Assembly (NCBI GenBank): GCA_963969495.1
Contig: OZ018335.1
Span: forward strand, 87,888,440 to 87,952,439
Reading direction: 5' to 3'
DNA from: Ceratothoa steindachneri
Taxonomy: Eukaryota; Arthropoda; Malacostraca; Isopoda; Cymothoidae
Length of the DNA: 64,000 nt
Of this stretch, positions 33,764-45,547 are shown one piece after another. The notes beneath the pieces are model-generated. The model made no database searches. It saw only the letters and a program-made list of their open reading frames with translations, and had not been told where the DNA came from. A program made the position numbers and the translations under genes. Every line of letters begins with the position of its first letter. The stretch's first letter is position 1.

Positions 33764-34621
33764 CCCCGTAAGGGGCGCGGCGATTTTCTATCCAAGCTAC
33801 CGTGCTGAGGGAATCCAGCGCCCCGTCCGGCCCCAGCTTAGCCTCTCTTCCTTCCTTCAGATAGCCTGTATTTCTCCCCTACTTCGTCGCTTTTCATACA
33901 AACTCTCCTACAACTTTCACTGTTCAGCATCTAATTTCACAGGGTAGATGCTGACCTTCTTCTCAGTAAACCGTCCCGGATTGGGGCTGAGGGAGGAGGG
34001 GACAACGTTCCCTAACCCCTGAGCTCCGGTTCGGGATGGGTTTTTTTAACAACCTGCTATATCCCTTTTCCTTTCCATTTCAAACACAGTTTTTCGCCGT
34101 GTCCAAGGTGGAGCCGCCATGCCGATGGACTGCCAGGCCACCAGGCGGGAGGGGTGGTCCCAAATGGCGGTGCCTGGCTCTGCCAGGCCTGTAAGCACCT
34201 CTTGTAGTGCGGGCAACTGCGAGAGGGTGATGAGCTATTGCGTCCCGTGGTACAAATAGGGTCACCATGCCCAATGATAAATAAAAAAAAACTAAAACTC
34301 CCCCTATGGAGGTACTTTCGAGCACCTCCCTTTTTCCAGCGGCAGCCCCTCTTTTCTTTCCAAGGTGACTGCCAAGAAAGCCAGCATGCAACCCATAGCC
34401 AACCGCTTCCCATCGAAGCAGCTCGGAAGGAGAGACCCCCTTAGGGGGGAGAGGGAAGCCAGGCTCTTCGGTCACTTACCTCAAAAGACCTGCTGGCAAG
34501 AATATTAAACCTCGCCGGGGTCAAGGCCTGTGCCCCTCCACATAAGACTGGTGACACTGCCAACGGGACCTGCGATGTCCTGGGAGGGGATGGCCAACTG
34601 GAGGCCCCTCCTGTGATAGAC

Positions 34622-34803
34622 ATGGTCCTTGAGGAAACCCAGCCTCAGACGGTAGGGCCTTCCATGGGGGGTAATCCAGTCGGCGATAAGCACCGAACCC
34701 GAATCCGCCCCTATGCAATGTCCACATCAAACGGCTAGGGTTTCTAAGGCAGTACAAGGAGGCGAGGGATCTCCTCCGACAGGTGCCCCTACGAATAACA
34801 GGA
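34622..34803 (+). repeat. Foldback arm 1 in copy B gag
   Basis: This 182-bp arm starts ATGGTCCTTGAGGAAACCC and pairs with 34853-35034 at roughly 95% identity by eye (about nine mismatches). The 49-base spacer is 34804-34852. This arm is in the normal gag orientation. Confidence 0.95.
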
Positions 34804-34852
34804 TATCTGGCAAAAATTAGAAGAAGAATTAAAAAGACCGAAATTGAGAAGG

Positions 34853-35034
34853 TCCTGTTAGTCGTAGGGGCACCTGTTGGAGGAGATCCCTCGCCTTCTT
34901 GTACTGTCTTAGAAACCCTAGCCGTGTGATGTGGACCTTGCATAGGGGCGGATTCGGGTTCGGTGCTTATCGCCGACCGGATTACCCTGCATGGAAGGCC
35001 CTACCGTCTGAGGCTGGGTTTCCTCAAGGACCAT
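34853..35034 (-). repeat. Foldback arm 2 in copy B gag (inverted copy)
   Basis: Reverse complement of arm 1, ending GGTTTCCTCAAGGACCAT. On the minus strand it reads as ORF1 sequence and continues about 20 bases into the spacer with homology to copy A (TTNRTFSI against TTRTFSI), so the inverted piece derives from a gag copy that was slightly longer than arm 1. Confidence 0.95.
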
Positions 35035-36370
35035 AAATGACAAAGACCAAAAGTGCACAGGGCGGGGCCTCCATGACATTGGGGCCCCTCATTCAGAGGT
35101 TATCTGGCGTTTTCGAGCCCACTGGCATCAAACGCTTCCTCGTTATTGGATCCACTGATGGCACCATGTTGGCCAAGGGCAACATAATCCATCAGAGGAG
35201 AGGATTATCTAGTGCAATTGGTAGAGAGCCGAAGGTGACCCGTTTCTCGGACGGGAGCCTTAGGCGAATGCGGCGAATCCAACCGCGGCGGATAAGATAA
35301 GTGCTCTTTGGACACTTCATGGCACCGCGGTGAGTGTGACGCCGCATTCTACCATGAACTTTGCGATAGGAGTAGTTTATGCGAGGGAACTCGTTGACTA
35401 CTCCATTAAGGACATCACCTTAGAGCTGGCTGACCATGAGGAGGTCAAGGTCGAACGTGTGATGAGAAAACAGAGAGGAACCTCGAGACCCACTCCTACA
35501 CTCTTCATCACGTTTGACTGCGACAAGCTTCCTGATTCGGTGCGTGCCGGTTGGTACCGCTACCGCGTGAAGGCATTCGTGCGACTGCCGCAGCAGTGAT
35601 ATTACTATCAACGTTTCGGCCATACGAATCGTTGTTGTAGATGTGCTCCAAGGCCGCACACGTTAAGTCTAAATCGTGTGTGGCCGAGTGTGTTAATTGC
35701 AGAGAGCCGCACACCGCTTCTTCGAAGCAATTTGGTGCATATCTAATTGAGAAAGAAATCTTGGCCGTTCAGGCCCAGGATCGACTCTCATTCCGCGAGG
35801 CTAAGGACTTGGGCCTAGCGCGCCTGGCTCTGCCTGGCACTTCATATGCCTCAATAGTTAGAAAGGCACCCTCTGCTCCGGGCCCTTCCAGGCCAACAGG
35901 CACGGTTGTTTCCGCGCCCATTCGGAGCCCTTCTGCGGGCTCTTCTCAACCCGAGGGCATCCCTGGTAAAGCTGGCGGCAAAAAGGGTTTACACACCACC
36001 CGGGCTAAAACCAGGGCTCTCCGCTCTTCCCCCAGCGTGACCGTTTCCTGTAAGGCGAAACGGCCAGGCGCCTCCACCGAGTCGTTAGACTCACGCCTAG
36101 TAGTGGAGCGAGTGGCTCGGAGAGAGTGGTTCCTCGAAAAGAGGGCCCCTCTGCCTCAAAAGCCGCAAAGCCTGCCTAAGGTTTCGAGGCGGAGGGAGGT
36201 TAGCGAGCCCAACCTTCCCAAATAAGTCCTCGAAGGCGACAGCGCCTCTCAGCGATTTGTCCGTCCAACAGCGGCTGAGGTTCTGCTTCCGGGAAGCGTA
36301 CGGCCATTTCCATGAGGGTCTTCTGTTCGAGGAGGGTTCCCGCGTCTCCTCCGAGCTAGGCCTGGAGGGC

Positions 36371-36990
36371 ATATTCCTTCAATGGAATTGACGTGGACTC
36401 CGGGCCAACTGGGAGGAGCTGCGGAGGCTCGTCTCTTCCCGTTGCCCGTTAGCTATCTTTCTGCAGGAGACCATGCTAGGCGCGTACCCTCTCCCCACCC
36501 TCCCGGGGTATAAGGGTCATGCGACCCCACCACCACGGGATGGCCGGGCTGAGGGATGCTCGGTTTACACACGGCATGATGTCTCCGTCCTTCCTTTTTA
36601 TTTAGATACCTCTTCTCAGGCAGTGGCTGTGCAGCTGCACCTGGATAGTAGGTATACTATCATTGCTGCGTACATTCCACCGTCAGCTGACTTCGACGCC
36701 GGGGCTTCCGCCGCTTCGTGGCACGGTTGCCGAGGCCCTTTCTCTTGCTTAGAGATCTGAACGGCAGGCATCCTCTCTGGGGAGATAACTCAATAAATCC
36801 CAGGGGACAAGTTCTTGCCGATCTGATCGAAGAGCTTGAGATGGGTGTCCTAAACGTGGATGAGTTTACGCATCACTGTCCGAGAACCGTTTTATTTTCT
36901 TTCCTTGACCTATATTTGTGCTTTTCGGATGCACAGCCTGATTTTGATATGGGGGTGGTCCAAGATCTCCATGGTAGTGATCACTTTCTC
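36371..36990 (+). pseudogene. I-clade ORF2 endonuclease, copy B
   Basis: AP-type endonuclease: LQWN followed by a stop in place of Cys (36388), FLQETMLG with the catalytic Glu, IIAAYIPPSADFD, and a frameshift at about 36715. LLRDLNGRHPLWGD follows, where GDLNGRH is expected (Gly now Arg, the Asp retained), and GSDHFLI closes the domain. It would nick target DNA to prime reverse transcription. Stop and frameshift make it inactive. Confidence 0.85.
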
Positions 36991-37089
36991 ATTCAAATAT
37001 CATTTTCAGGGCAACTGGCACCTGAGAGCCCACCTCGGTGGTGCTTGGCGTGGGCGCGGTGGTCTGCATTTCAGGAAATGACTGAATTC

Positions 37090-38850
37090 TCTAACTCAGT
37101 CGAGGAGTTTAGGTCGGTAGATAAAGCCGTTGAGTTCTTTTCTGGCAACCTCATCGCCGCGGGCCTGACTACTATTCCTAGAATGTCTGGTCATTTTACA
37201 CGCCGAACACTCCCATGGTGGTTGGCCGAGTGTGAGGCGGCCCTCGAACAGAAGCGTTATGCCTACATGCGCTATAAGCGCCGCCCGAACGATTTCACTG
37301 TCGGTGAAATTCGTCTGGCTAAGGTAGGGTTCCGGTATATTTTGAAGCCCGCATCCCGCTCTTCTTGGCTGGCATACGTGTCTTCACTTAACGAGAAGAG
37401 CCCTTTAGCAGGGGTGTGGAAGCGAGTCGAAAGGATTCTAGGCAAGTTCTCGCAGGAACACCCTCCCGTTTTCCAGGAGAATAAAACCGCAATTTCGGAC
37501 CCCGCGTCCGTGGCAAAATCCTTCAGGACCGCTTTTTCCGCATTCTCTAGCCGTGATGCTACTCCGCCAGCACCAATGCACGTTGTCATGTCGCGGAAGG
37601 CCGCCAGCTGGACTTTACCTCAAGAGGCGGAAAACCCTTCAACGAGAGGTTAACTGTGAGTAAGTTGCGCTCCGCTCACGTTTCTTGCGCATACACCGCC
37701 CATGGTCCGGACGATGTCCCGTACGCCATGCTTCGACACCTGGGTGAGCATGGCATAGCCTTTCTGTTAGATTTGTTAAACAAGATCTGGATGGAGGGTC
37801 TTCTCCCAGATTACTGCCTAATCTCTCTAACCTCTTGCGTGTGCAAGTTGATGGAGAAATTGTTAAATGTTAGATTAGCCTTTTTCCTGTACAGCGGAGG
37901 CCATCTGTCTTCTGCACAGTGCGGCTTCCGCAAGTTTCACTCCACGTCGGATGCTCTGCTCTGACTAGAAAATGCCGTCTGTGAGGCTTTTCTTCGTAGA
38001 CAGCACTACGCCACGGTGTTTATTAATCTGGAGAAGGCCTATGATACCGCATGGCGATACGGTGTCATGCAGACTCTCCACACGATGGCAGCGAGGGGAC
38101 GCCTCCCAATGTTTATATCTGAATTTTTGCGAGATCTTCGATTCCACGTACGGGTGAACGGAGCCCTCTCCGGCCCAAATGAGCAAGAAGAGGGTGTCCC
38201 GCAGGGAAGTGTCCTCAGTGTCACACTCTTTGCCCTGAGCAGCAACGGCATCACCTCGGTGCTGCAGGAAGGAAGATGTTCTCGCTACGCTCTACGTGAA
38301 CGACCTTTCGATCTCTTTTGGCGCGGCCCAGATGCCAACTCTGGAGCGTCGTCTCCAACAGGTATTGAACCGCGTCTCTCGCAATGCCGAAGTACACAGG
38401 TTTCAGTTTTCTTTAGCCAATACTAAGGAGGTGCACTTCTGCCGCCACCCACTTCTTCACCCCGAACCAGATTTGTTTCTTAATGGGGTGCACCTGGATG
38501 TGGTTGAGTCGCACCGATTCCTTGGTCTTATATTCGACCGAAGCCTCACCTGGGAGGCTCATATTCGCAGCCTTAGAGTCTTTTTTACCCGCGCCATGAA
38601 CATTCTCCGTTCCGTGACGGAGATAGGGCTACTGCCTTACTTTTCTATCGATCCTTTGTTTGCTCGAAGCTCGACTACGGATGCGAGTTTTATGCATTCG
38701 CAGCCGAGCGTTTATTGCGGAAGGTGGATTCGATCCACCACACCGGCCTTCGCCTTGCGACTGGTGCCTTCCGCACTTCCCCCATTGAGAGCTTGTTGGT
38801 CGATGCTGGGGAGATGCCACTCACTCTGCGCCGCGTGCAGTGCATCACTC
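37090..38850 (+). pseudogene. I-clade ORF2 reverse transcriptase, copy B
   Basis: Frames change at least three times. Recognisable in order: the linker WWLAECEAALEQKR, RILGKFSQEHPP, GPDDVPYAMLRHL, a decayed ISLTSCVCKLMEKLL block, SAQCGFRKFHSTSD, then a TAG (37964). Next come FINLEKAYDTAWRYGVM and EGVPQGSVLSVTLF, and after a frameshift the catalytic box LYVNDLSISF. The family has YVDD; here the first Asp is Asn, which should abolish polymerisation. Thumb blocks follow (SLANTKEVHF, RFLGLIFDRSLTW). Confidence 0.87.
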
Positions 38851-39065
38851 GCCTGTAAGCGCGAGCCCGGCACCTCCCTCAGTCGCCAACAGCTCTCACT
38901 GCATCCGCAGCTGATCTCGACGGTGCCTATGCCGTCGAGAGACTCCAATCATACCCTACGCCCTTTGGGTTTAGGGCTAGGAAGCTCCTTCGAGATGTAG
39001 ATATAGCTCTCGGGCTGGTGGCACCCCTGGTTCTGCCCAGGACGCCACCATAGAGGGTACCACAT

Positions 39066-39895
39066 TTGGGTATTTTTCGCCACGCCTCTGCTCCCAAAGC
39101 TTGTACGGCGCCCGGAGTATTGCGTTCGACCTTTTTGAAGCACACCTCGTTCAACTCTGGCACCGTGCCAGTGTATACGGATGGCTCCAAGTCCCAAGAG
39201 GGGGTCGGCTTCCACGCCGTATCCCCTCTATTTGAAGTCAGCGGGGCTCTGCCAGGTGCACGTCTGTCTTCATGGCTGAGCTGGTGGCCATACACCATTC
39301 GGTATGGGAGATTCCGTGACGTTCCCGGTTTGGAGACCGGATTGTGATCTATAGCGAATCACAAAGCGCCCTAAGTGCTCTCGGGGCATTGGAATCTCCG
39401 CATCCCCTGGTTCGCGATATCCGTGACGCCACGGTTTTGCCGAGCCGGGCGGATGTCGAGATTATCTTCTGCTGGCTTCCTAGACATGTAGGAATTGCGG
39501 GGAATGAGTGCGCCGATGAGGGTGCCAAAGAGTCCGCGAGGACTCTGCGACCGGACCATCGTTTTGCTCTTCCTCACACCGACTACATGGCAGGAATACC
39601 GGCAGCTCTTCTGACTGCTTGGCAAAGAAGATGGGAGACGGTCGAAGGAAACTTACAGTTGCGTGCCATTTCGCCGCGACTCTTCCCATGGACCTATCCC
39701 CCAATGCCGCGATGGCTTCAGGTCGCTTTCTGTCGTCTCCCAATCGGACACACTTGTGTGACGCATCGCTATTTGATGAAGCGCTTGCCTGCGCTCTATT
39801 GTGACGACTGCGTCATTCCCCAGACTATTTGGCACATTCTTGTCGAATGTCCTAGTCTGCGTGATCTTCGCGCACGTTACCTCTCCCGGTACTAG
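39066..39895 (+). pseudogene. I-clade RNase H and C-terminal zinc knuckle, copy B
   Basis: RNase H reads VPVYTDGSKSQEGVGFH, then a frameshift around the second (Glu) motif at about 39265-39345. IYSESQSALSALG follows (Glu where Asp is usual) and HVGIAGNECADEGAKE with the fourth acidic residue intact. The tail ends with CDDCVIPQTIWHILVEC, the CCHC-type knuckle common at the end of I-clade ORF2, and the stop at 39893-39895. This half is better preserved than in copy A. Confidence 0.87.
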
Positions 39896-40198
39896 GTTGG
39901 GCGGGGTCGCTACCACCTGTCCCTTGTAATCGGGACGAGTGCGCGCACATTGACTGGTGGACTTGTTGACTTTTGGGGGAGGCCGGCCTTCTCCCTATTT
40001 TTAAAGCAGGGTTTGTTTGTTTTTTGTTTTGCTTTGTTTTTTTGCTTTTGTTTGTTTTTTTTCCTTTAGGTTGCACGTTCCTGCGCCGGGGGGACCTCCC
40101 TTCGACGCAGTAGCTTGCTTCCTTTCCCCCTTTTTGGTGTGTTTTTCGTCTCTTTAATTTTATTTTAAAGTAGCCTAGAACTAGGCCAGTTTTAATAC

Positions 40199-40227
40199 GG
40201 CGACTAATGCCCAAGTAGGCAGTCGCC
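40199..40227 (+). other. 3' terminal stem-loop, copy B
   Basis: GGCGACT/AGTCGCC 7-bp stem around AATGCCCAAGTAGGC, identical to copy C (9140-9168) and two bases different from copy A (loop TATGCCCAAGTGGGC). Confidence 0.88.
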
Positions 40228-40250
40228 AGATAAGCTCTTAAAAAAAAAAA

Positions 40251-40763
40251 TCTTGCCTTCCTTGTGATTGCGATCAGCTACTGCTTCTTAAATAGACGAG
40301 GCAGGAGCGTGCGGCTGCAGGTCCTGACTTGTCATAACTTGCCCTAACACCCCCATAAATAGCCATCCCCCTTCCTCTGTTTTTCCCTACCGATTCGCAA
40401 AACTTATTGACCGCCCCTTATATGTTGCTACTTGCATCTCAGGCAGACGTCAGCCAGGACAAGCCTCAACTCCCCACCGTGAAGATATATATTGCCTTAT
40501 TCTTTATACGTTGCATTCTTATTAGATTGCTTTTTGAAATCGTATACATGGCAATTGTTGGATATATCAAAGTTAGCTCGACCATTGTTTGGTAATTTTT
40601 TTTCTTATTTTTAATATTTACATTTTTCTATTTGTAAAGTAGAGTTAGCATGACTAGTGCTTTATTTGTTTCTTTGGCTAAGGGTTTCTTATAACCATTA
40701 TTAGGCCTAAAATCTTGCCTTCTCCGTTTACCTGTATCGCTCCCAGTCTACTTAAACATCGGA
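40251..40763. other. No gene seen; TATA-like box
   Basis: CCATAAAT at 40353-40360 within a C-rich stretch resembles a core promoter and may belong to an LTR remnant. No coding region was recognised before the LINE that follows. Confidence 0.35.
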
Positions 40764-42960
40764 TCATTTTTGGCGATACATGGGCATAATTTTAAATTTA
40801 TCTTTATTCTTTTTAATTTTCCATTTGCGTTCGTATTTGTTTAGCTTTTCAATTTCTGTTGCCGTTATTCTGGCCTGCATCTGTGGGTTCCGATAAACAG
40901 AGGGAATTAATTCAATGTTATTATCTGCGTATTGTACGTTCACACAGCCTTCGTTTCTGGGTGGGGGAATGTCTGAAGTATACACAGAGTATAGCCAAGG
41001 ACTTAAACACCCTCCCTGACCGAGTCCCCCGTGCCTATGTATGCATATCTTTCCATGGCGTAGTCGCATAAAATTCCTTATTCATTTCAAGATTTAGAAT
41101 TTTATGTTGTATGCCTCTTTGCTAGACTTTATCGAATGCCTTCGATACGTCCCAGCATACAATATCCATACTGCATTTCTCTCCTTTTACTTTGCTTATT
41201 TTTTTGTAATCACGCTGATGGCCATCTCCGTGTTCCTGTTTTTTCTGCCGCAAATTGTTGTTTGTTCTATAGGTTGTTTTCTGTGAGATATTCATTTAAT
41301 CTTCGGTTCAGGATATTTTCGAATACCTTCCCGATGAAGTCGAGAAGGGATATAGGTCTGAAATTTTCGACCTCCGAAGGTGGTTTTCTCGGCTTCGATA
41401 TGAATATCATTTTGGCTATCTTTAACTCATCGGGGAAGTATCCCGTGTTTACACAGGCCTAAAACACGTTCTGTATCCCCTCTACTATATTATCTGTTGC
41501 TTCTATATAGTTTTTTTTCTGGTGAGGCCCAATTTCCCAGGGGACTTATGTTTAAAATTTGAGATGGTATTCTTAAATTCCTCGATTGTGATTTTAGCGT
41601 TAAATCCATCGTTCGCATACCGTTCCTCTTCTACGTAGTGTGATAGGAAAGTCCTCTCAATCCGTTCATTTAGTTCGTCAAATATTTGGTTTTCGAAGTC
41701 TATATCGTAGTTTTCGTTCTCCTTTTCGCTGATGTTGAACCTCCTTTCCAGTATTCCATGAACATTTTTTTAATCTCGCGCTCATCTTCGATTAAATTTC
41801 CGTTTCTGTCCGTAATCTTTATTTTCTCTTTTCCTTTAGTATTTCCCATTCTTTTTATCTTTTTTTCCAAAATTCTCGGTGCAATAGCTCGTTGTCAATA
41901 TTTTGAACGGCAAAGTCCCAATATTCTCTTTTTTTGTCGGTTATTGCGCGTAGTAGTTCCCTCTTCTTCGTTCTCAGATTGTGGTATTTTTCCCTTGACG
42001 CTCCGTTTATTATTATGTCCTCGTTTATCGCTTTTATTTCTGCATTCTTAGTTTTCATTTCGCAGGACCATATAAAGAATTCAACTGTTTTGTATGTGTT
42101 TCTGGGTATTGCATTCTCGTCAGCTCTCTATAGTCGCGTCCTTATTTTTCGAACTCGTCGACGATTTCTTTTAAAGTAACTTTATTCAATCTGTTCGGTG
42201 GGTAGTCGTTCAATTCTTGTTTGTTTTTTCCCAGTCATCTCTATGGTAGCGTTGTTGTGTGGTCGCTGCGGATAACATCTACAGGTTACATGTGGTAGTT
42301 AAAAGGAATGTTATTGTTTGCAAGGCAGATGTCTGGAGTTGTCGCTGTTATGTCTTTAATTAGCGCTGGGTACTTTGGTCTCAGTCTTCTTATTATCCGT
42401 CTGTCTATTAGAGTTTGTAGCTCCTTTCCTGTTTGGTTTCTGTTCCTATATCCCGTCTACGTGCATCTTCCATTCAGGCCTCCCAAAAACAAAGTTAAAA
42501 ACCTATTGTTAAATATTCTCACAAAGTTATTTATTGGAAGTCGCGGTGGTTCGCATCCCGTAGCGATTATTATATTGATTAATTCCATTTTTCCCTCAAT
42601 TGCGAGGTAAGATTCAGTTAGTCGTTTTGTTTTGTACTCTATTCCTTTTTTATTGCTATTGCTGCTCCGTCGAGTTGTTCGTCTGTGGGGTTAGAAGCTA
42701 TTACGTCAATGTTCCATATTTTTAATATGTACGTCTCGAGGTTAATTCCGTGATCTGATATTAGAATTATGTCGGGATCTATTTTTCTGAATATATATCC
42801 ATATGTTTTCTTTATCTTTCCATCCGTTCGTATTTGTCTGTAGAATTCTTAATTTTTTGTTCTCCTTTCAGCCTGTTGGCTATTAAACGGTTCTTCTTTT
42901 ATAGGAGAGTGGAGTTTATATGATTATTTATTTGTATTTTTTCTGTGGTTCTGCCTTTCC
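40764..42960 (-). pseudogene. Jockey-like ORF2, copy 2 (endonuclease and RT)
   Basis: Endonuclease: FLGGLNGRC (GDxNARH expected, Asp replaced by Gly) near 42480 and IRSDHTT near 42270. Linker: REYWDFAVQNIDNELLHREFW (42058-41855). RT: decayed blocks, then GGLGQGGCLSPWLYSVYTSD (PQGxxLSP region) and VQYADNNIELI, where the second catalytic Asp is Asn, then KYERKWKIKKNKDKFKI. Many stops lie between these pieces, most densely in 41070-41850. Confidence 0.8.
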
Positions 42961-43194
42961 TTTCTGTTCTCGGTGAGATTTAACTTTTATTCCATCTCGC
43001 ATTTCGCGGTTGCTATTTGCGGTGTCCTGTCGCGCGGTGAGGCGTCCTTTGATCGATTTCCTTTTTTTCTTTTTGTTTTTATGCGTACTTTCTTTTGTGC
43101 TTTTCTTATTGTTCTCGTCGGTGGTGCTCTCTGATTCTGTTTCCTCACTCTTTGTTTTCTCTTCTTCTTCTAATTCGCTATTATCTCTTTTTGC

Positions 43195-44205
43195 TTATTC
43201 AAGGAGTGTCTTTTTCGTGTCCTCAGAAATATTAATGATGAATATAGCCGATAAATCAATGTCTTTAGAGAATTTCATTGATTCTAGACTGTTTTCCTTG
43301 AGCATGGAGTTCAACGTTTTAGAATTTGTTCCCGGCTGTGCGATATCCATGATGTGTGAATGGAGAATACACCTCAGTATTTTTACGTTCAGAGTCCCGT
43401 CGATTGTAATTTGAGTTGTTTGGACGTTGGGTTTCGCTGCCGCTGATGCATTTGTGGAATTTCGTGAAGCATCTTTTCGTTGGTAGATTTCAGTTTCTTT
43501 TCTCCTTATAATTTCTTTTCTCTTCGGGCATGACATAGCTATTTTTCTATGGCTTACTCTACAATTTACACATTTTTTTAATAATTTGAGCAGTTCTTCC
43601 ATGAATGGGGGCCGCTGCACTTCTGTATATCTTTTCCTTTAGGGAGTAGTTGGCGGTTATGTGATCTTCCATCTTATAACACCTGAAGCAAATTTGAATA
43701 TTGTGGTACTAATATCGTTGAATATTGCTGGCTGGAATTCTCATACTGTATGTGAAAAGTCCTTTTATAATGCTTTTGTAGCAATCTCTGTAGACTCGCA
43801 AACGATTTTAAAAACATGTGTGTGCTCTCTGAATTTAATTATGTCGTCAATCTTCAGCCATGGTTGTTGCTCTTGTAGCTCTTGCCTTAATTCCTCTGGT
43901 GTATGTTCTCCAATCCAAGACTCGATTCCTCTGCAGACGATACTTTGATTCGCGATTATCTGCGGAGGTACTTTTCCTTCTATGTGCATTTTACGGATGG
44001 CGATCGTTGCCACAGATGAAAGTAGTAGTTCGACGTCATTGTTATCGGCACAAATTACCACGAATCCGTTGGGCGTCTTAATGCATTTGATAAGTGCAAT
44101 TTGTAAATCCTTGAAAATGCTTTGGGTGACTTCTTGTGGTTTCCTTTTATTTCCGTTCGGTATAACTTGGAGGCGCAGTCTCTTGGTGACATCCGGCAGG
44201 TGCAT
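43195..44205 (-). pseudogene. Jockey-like ORF1 (gag-like), copy 2
   Basis: Segment one (44205-43765) is a 146-codon open frame with RLRLQVIPNGNKRKPQEV, VVICADNNDVELLLS and GIESWIGEHTPEELRQEL: the RRM-like gag core of Jockey-type elements. After a stop near 43760 the knuckles follow: CFRCYKMEDHITANY (CX2CX4HX4 with the last Cys now Tyr), then, after a frameshift, CVNCRVSHRKIAMSC. Segment two (43620-43195) continues with a lysine-, threonine- and serine-rich tail. It binds element RNA in the family; here stops separate the core from the knuckles. Confidence 0.8.
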
Positions 44206-44230
44206 TGTCCTATCTCATACCCCCCTTCGG

Positions 44231-45000
44231 GGAGACGTCCTTCTGAAAAGTAAAACCTGGGCAAATATTATCCTCGCTCCACTAGTATATGAACCTATTT
44301 CTAAATATCCTACCTTCCTTGGGGCACACACTCCCCGACCACCCTACCTAGATGGCCTAGCCCTATAAGCGATTGTACAGTCAGGTTTGTTCTCGTCACC
44401 GGGCTCCTTCTATGTCCCAATTACGAGGTCTCCTTCAGAAGTTCCCTATGCCCTACTATCGACTGTTTCTGGGACCTCACTGGTGGTCGAGTTATATTGT
44501 ACTAGGCAGAAATACAGTTTAAGTAAAAAGACTGAAAACAGTGATAGTTTGAGGCAGAAAATTTGAGGAAATCCCCGCTTTGGGGTCATAACCCGCGAAT
44601 CGGAAACAGGAGATCTCTCCAATAAGTCCAATTCGGACATATATTTCTTCTCTTTTCTGCCTTTCTTTTAGGAATACGAAATTGTATGTATAAAAGTGCT
44701 TCTTCTTTCACAAAGTTATTCAAGACAAATAGTTGTCGTAACATAGCAGTGCGTGGATCGCTGTGAGTAGTGAGATGAACTGAGCCGTCAACAGTCTCCC
44801 TGATTCGATTTGATGACCTAGGTAGTGAAATGTGTTGTAGGTGTGATAGAAGTGAAGTTTTTTAGTTTTAGTTACCCTTGTTGCGAGGGCATCGCCTTTG
44901 TTTTACTGACATATTTTTCCAGTTTTGATGAAAAAAAAATTTAGCCTGCAGTGTTCCCACTGTTGCAGGTCTGAATCTTTTTTTAAATATATATATTTAT
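44231..45000 (+). other. No gene seen; TATA-like box at 44689
   Basis: TATAAAAG at 44689-44696 on the plus strand has good context for a core promoter, and CAAGTTATTCAAGAC-type sequence lies about 30 bp downstream, but no coding region follows on that strand. It may be an LTR or promoter relic. Confidence 0.3.
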
Positions 45001-45084
45001 TTAATTTTATTTTTTAGTCCGTCCTAGCTTGATAGCATTTCAGGCTTGTCTTTTGCTAACTTTATTTGGCCTAATATTATTTTT

Positions 45085-45402
45085 GTGGACATTTTGCCTC
45101 TATTGTTTTCACTTTCGCCTATTATTCTTTTATTTTATTTTTATTTTTGTGGGCACTTCGCGTCTTTTGTTCATTTTTTATTCTATTCTTAAATTAGTTT
45201 AGACTTTTTATTTAATTTTCTTTTAATGGGCTCTTCGCCTCTTTTATTTATTTTTATTTTATTTTAAATTATTTTGTTTGGTTTTGTTTGGTTATTGTTT
45301 TTTTTGTTTTTTTCATTGATGAGCTCTTCGCCTCTTTTGTTTAGTTTTATTTTGAATTATTTTTCGTTTCTTTACAACTTTTATGGGCATTTCGCCTCTT
45401 TT
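45085..45402 (-). repeat. Interspersed 3' UTR repeat of Jockey-like copy 3
   Basis: Five copies of a ~20-bp motif, on the minus strand AAAAGAGGCGAAGAGCCCAT and variants, lie at 45085, 45150, 45226, 45318 and 45383 with 65-92-bp spacing. A- and T-rich filler separates them. They follow the end of the copy 3 RT, so they belong to its 3' untranslated region. Confidence 0.75.
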
Positions 45403-45547
45403 TATTGTTTGTCCTTTTATTTATTTATTTTATGTGGTCTTATTCGTTATCTCTTCTTTCTTCGCTTTTCATTTTTTGGTTTAAGTCTATAATGGTTGTT
45501 CTTTCTTGTTTTTCTCCGGGCTTTATGTTCCTATTTCTCGATCTTGG

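Larger units (their letters stand above)
34290..36225 (+). pseudogene. I-clade ORF1 (gag-like), copy B
   Basis: Several frames carry homology to copy A. The N-terminal part is decayed. The middle is interrupted by the inverted repeat at 34622-35034, where about 225 bp present in copy A are missing. The core SMTLGPLIQRLSGVFEPTG is at 35070-35130. After it, copy B keeps what A lost: a damaged first knuckle (YYYQRFGHTNRCC, two Cys replaced) and a second CVNCREPHTASSKQ whose last Cys is gone. The tail (35641-36225) is a Pro/Ser/Lys-rich segment ending at a TAA. It would have been an RNA-binding nucleocapsid-like protein. Confidence 0.8.
33764..40250 (+). mobile_element. I-clade LINE copy B, near full length but mutated
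   Basis: It starts CCCCGTAAGGGGCGCGGCGA like copy A and ends with the family stem-loop and ten As at 40250. ORF1 (gag-like), then ORF2 with endonuclease, reverse transcriptase, RNase H and a C-terminal zinc knuckle are all recognisable but broken by frameshifts and stops. No clear target duplication is visible, unlike copy A. A foldback replaces part of ORF1 (34622-35034). RNase H after the RT and the LEKAYDTAWRYGVM block place it in the I/Nimb group of LINEs. Confidence 0.92.
40764..44230 (-). mobile_element. Jockey-like LINE copy 2
   Basis: Read on the minus strand from about 44230: ORF1 with zinc knuckles, then an ORF2 made of a decayed endonuclease and a decayed RT that stops being recognisable at 40764. 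Same family as copies 1, 3 and 4. It probably lacks the C-terminal part of ORF2, because no HxxC-type tail or 3' repeat is seen before 40.6 kb. Confidence 0.85.

Noticed and set aside
33764..40250. Target duplication for copy B
   Set aside because: The flanks (ATATTAAAGCT on the left, TCTTGCCTTCC on the right) share no repeat longer than chance.
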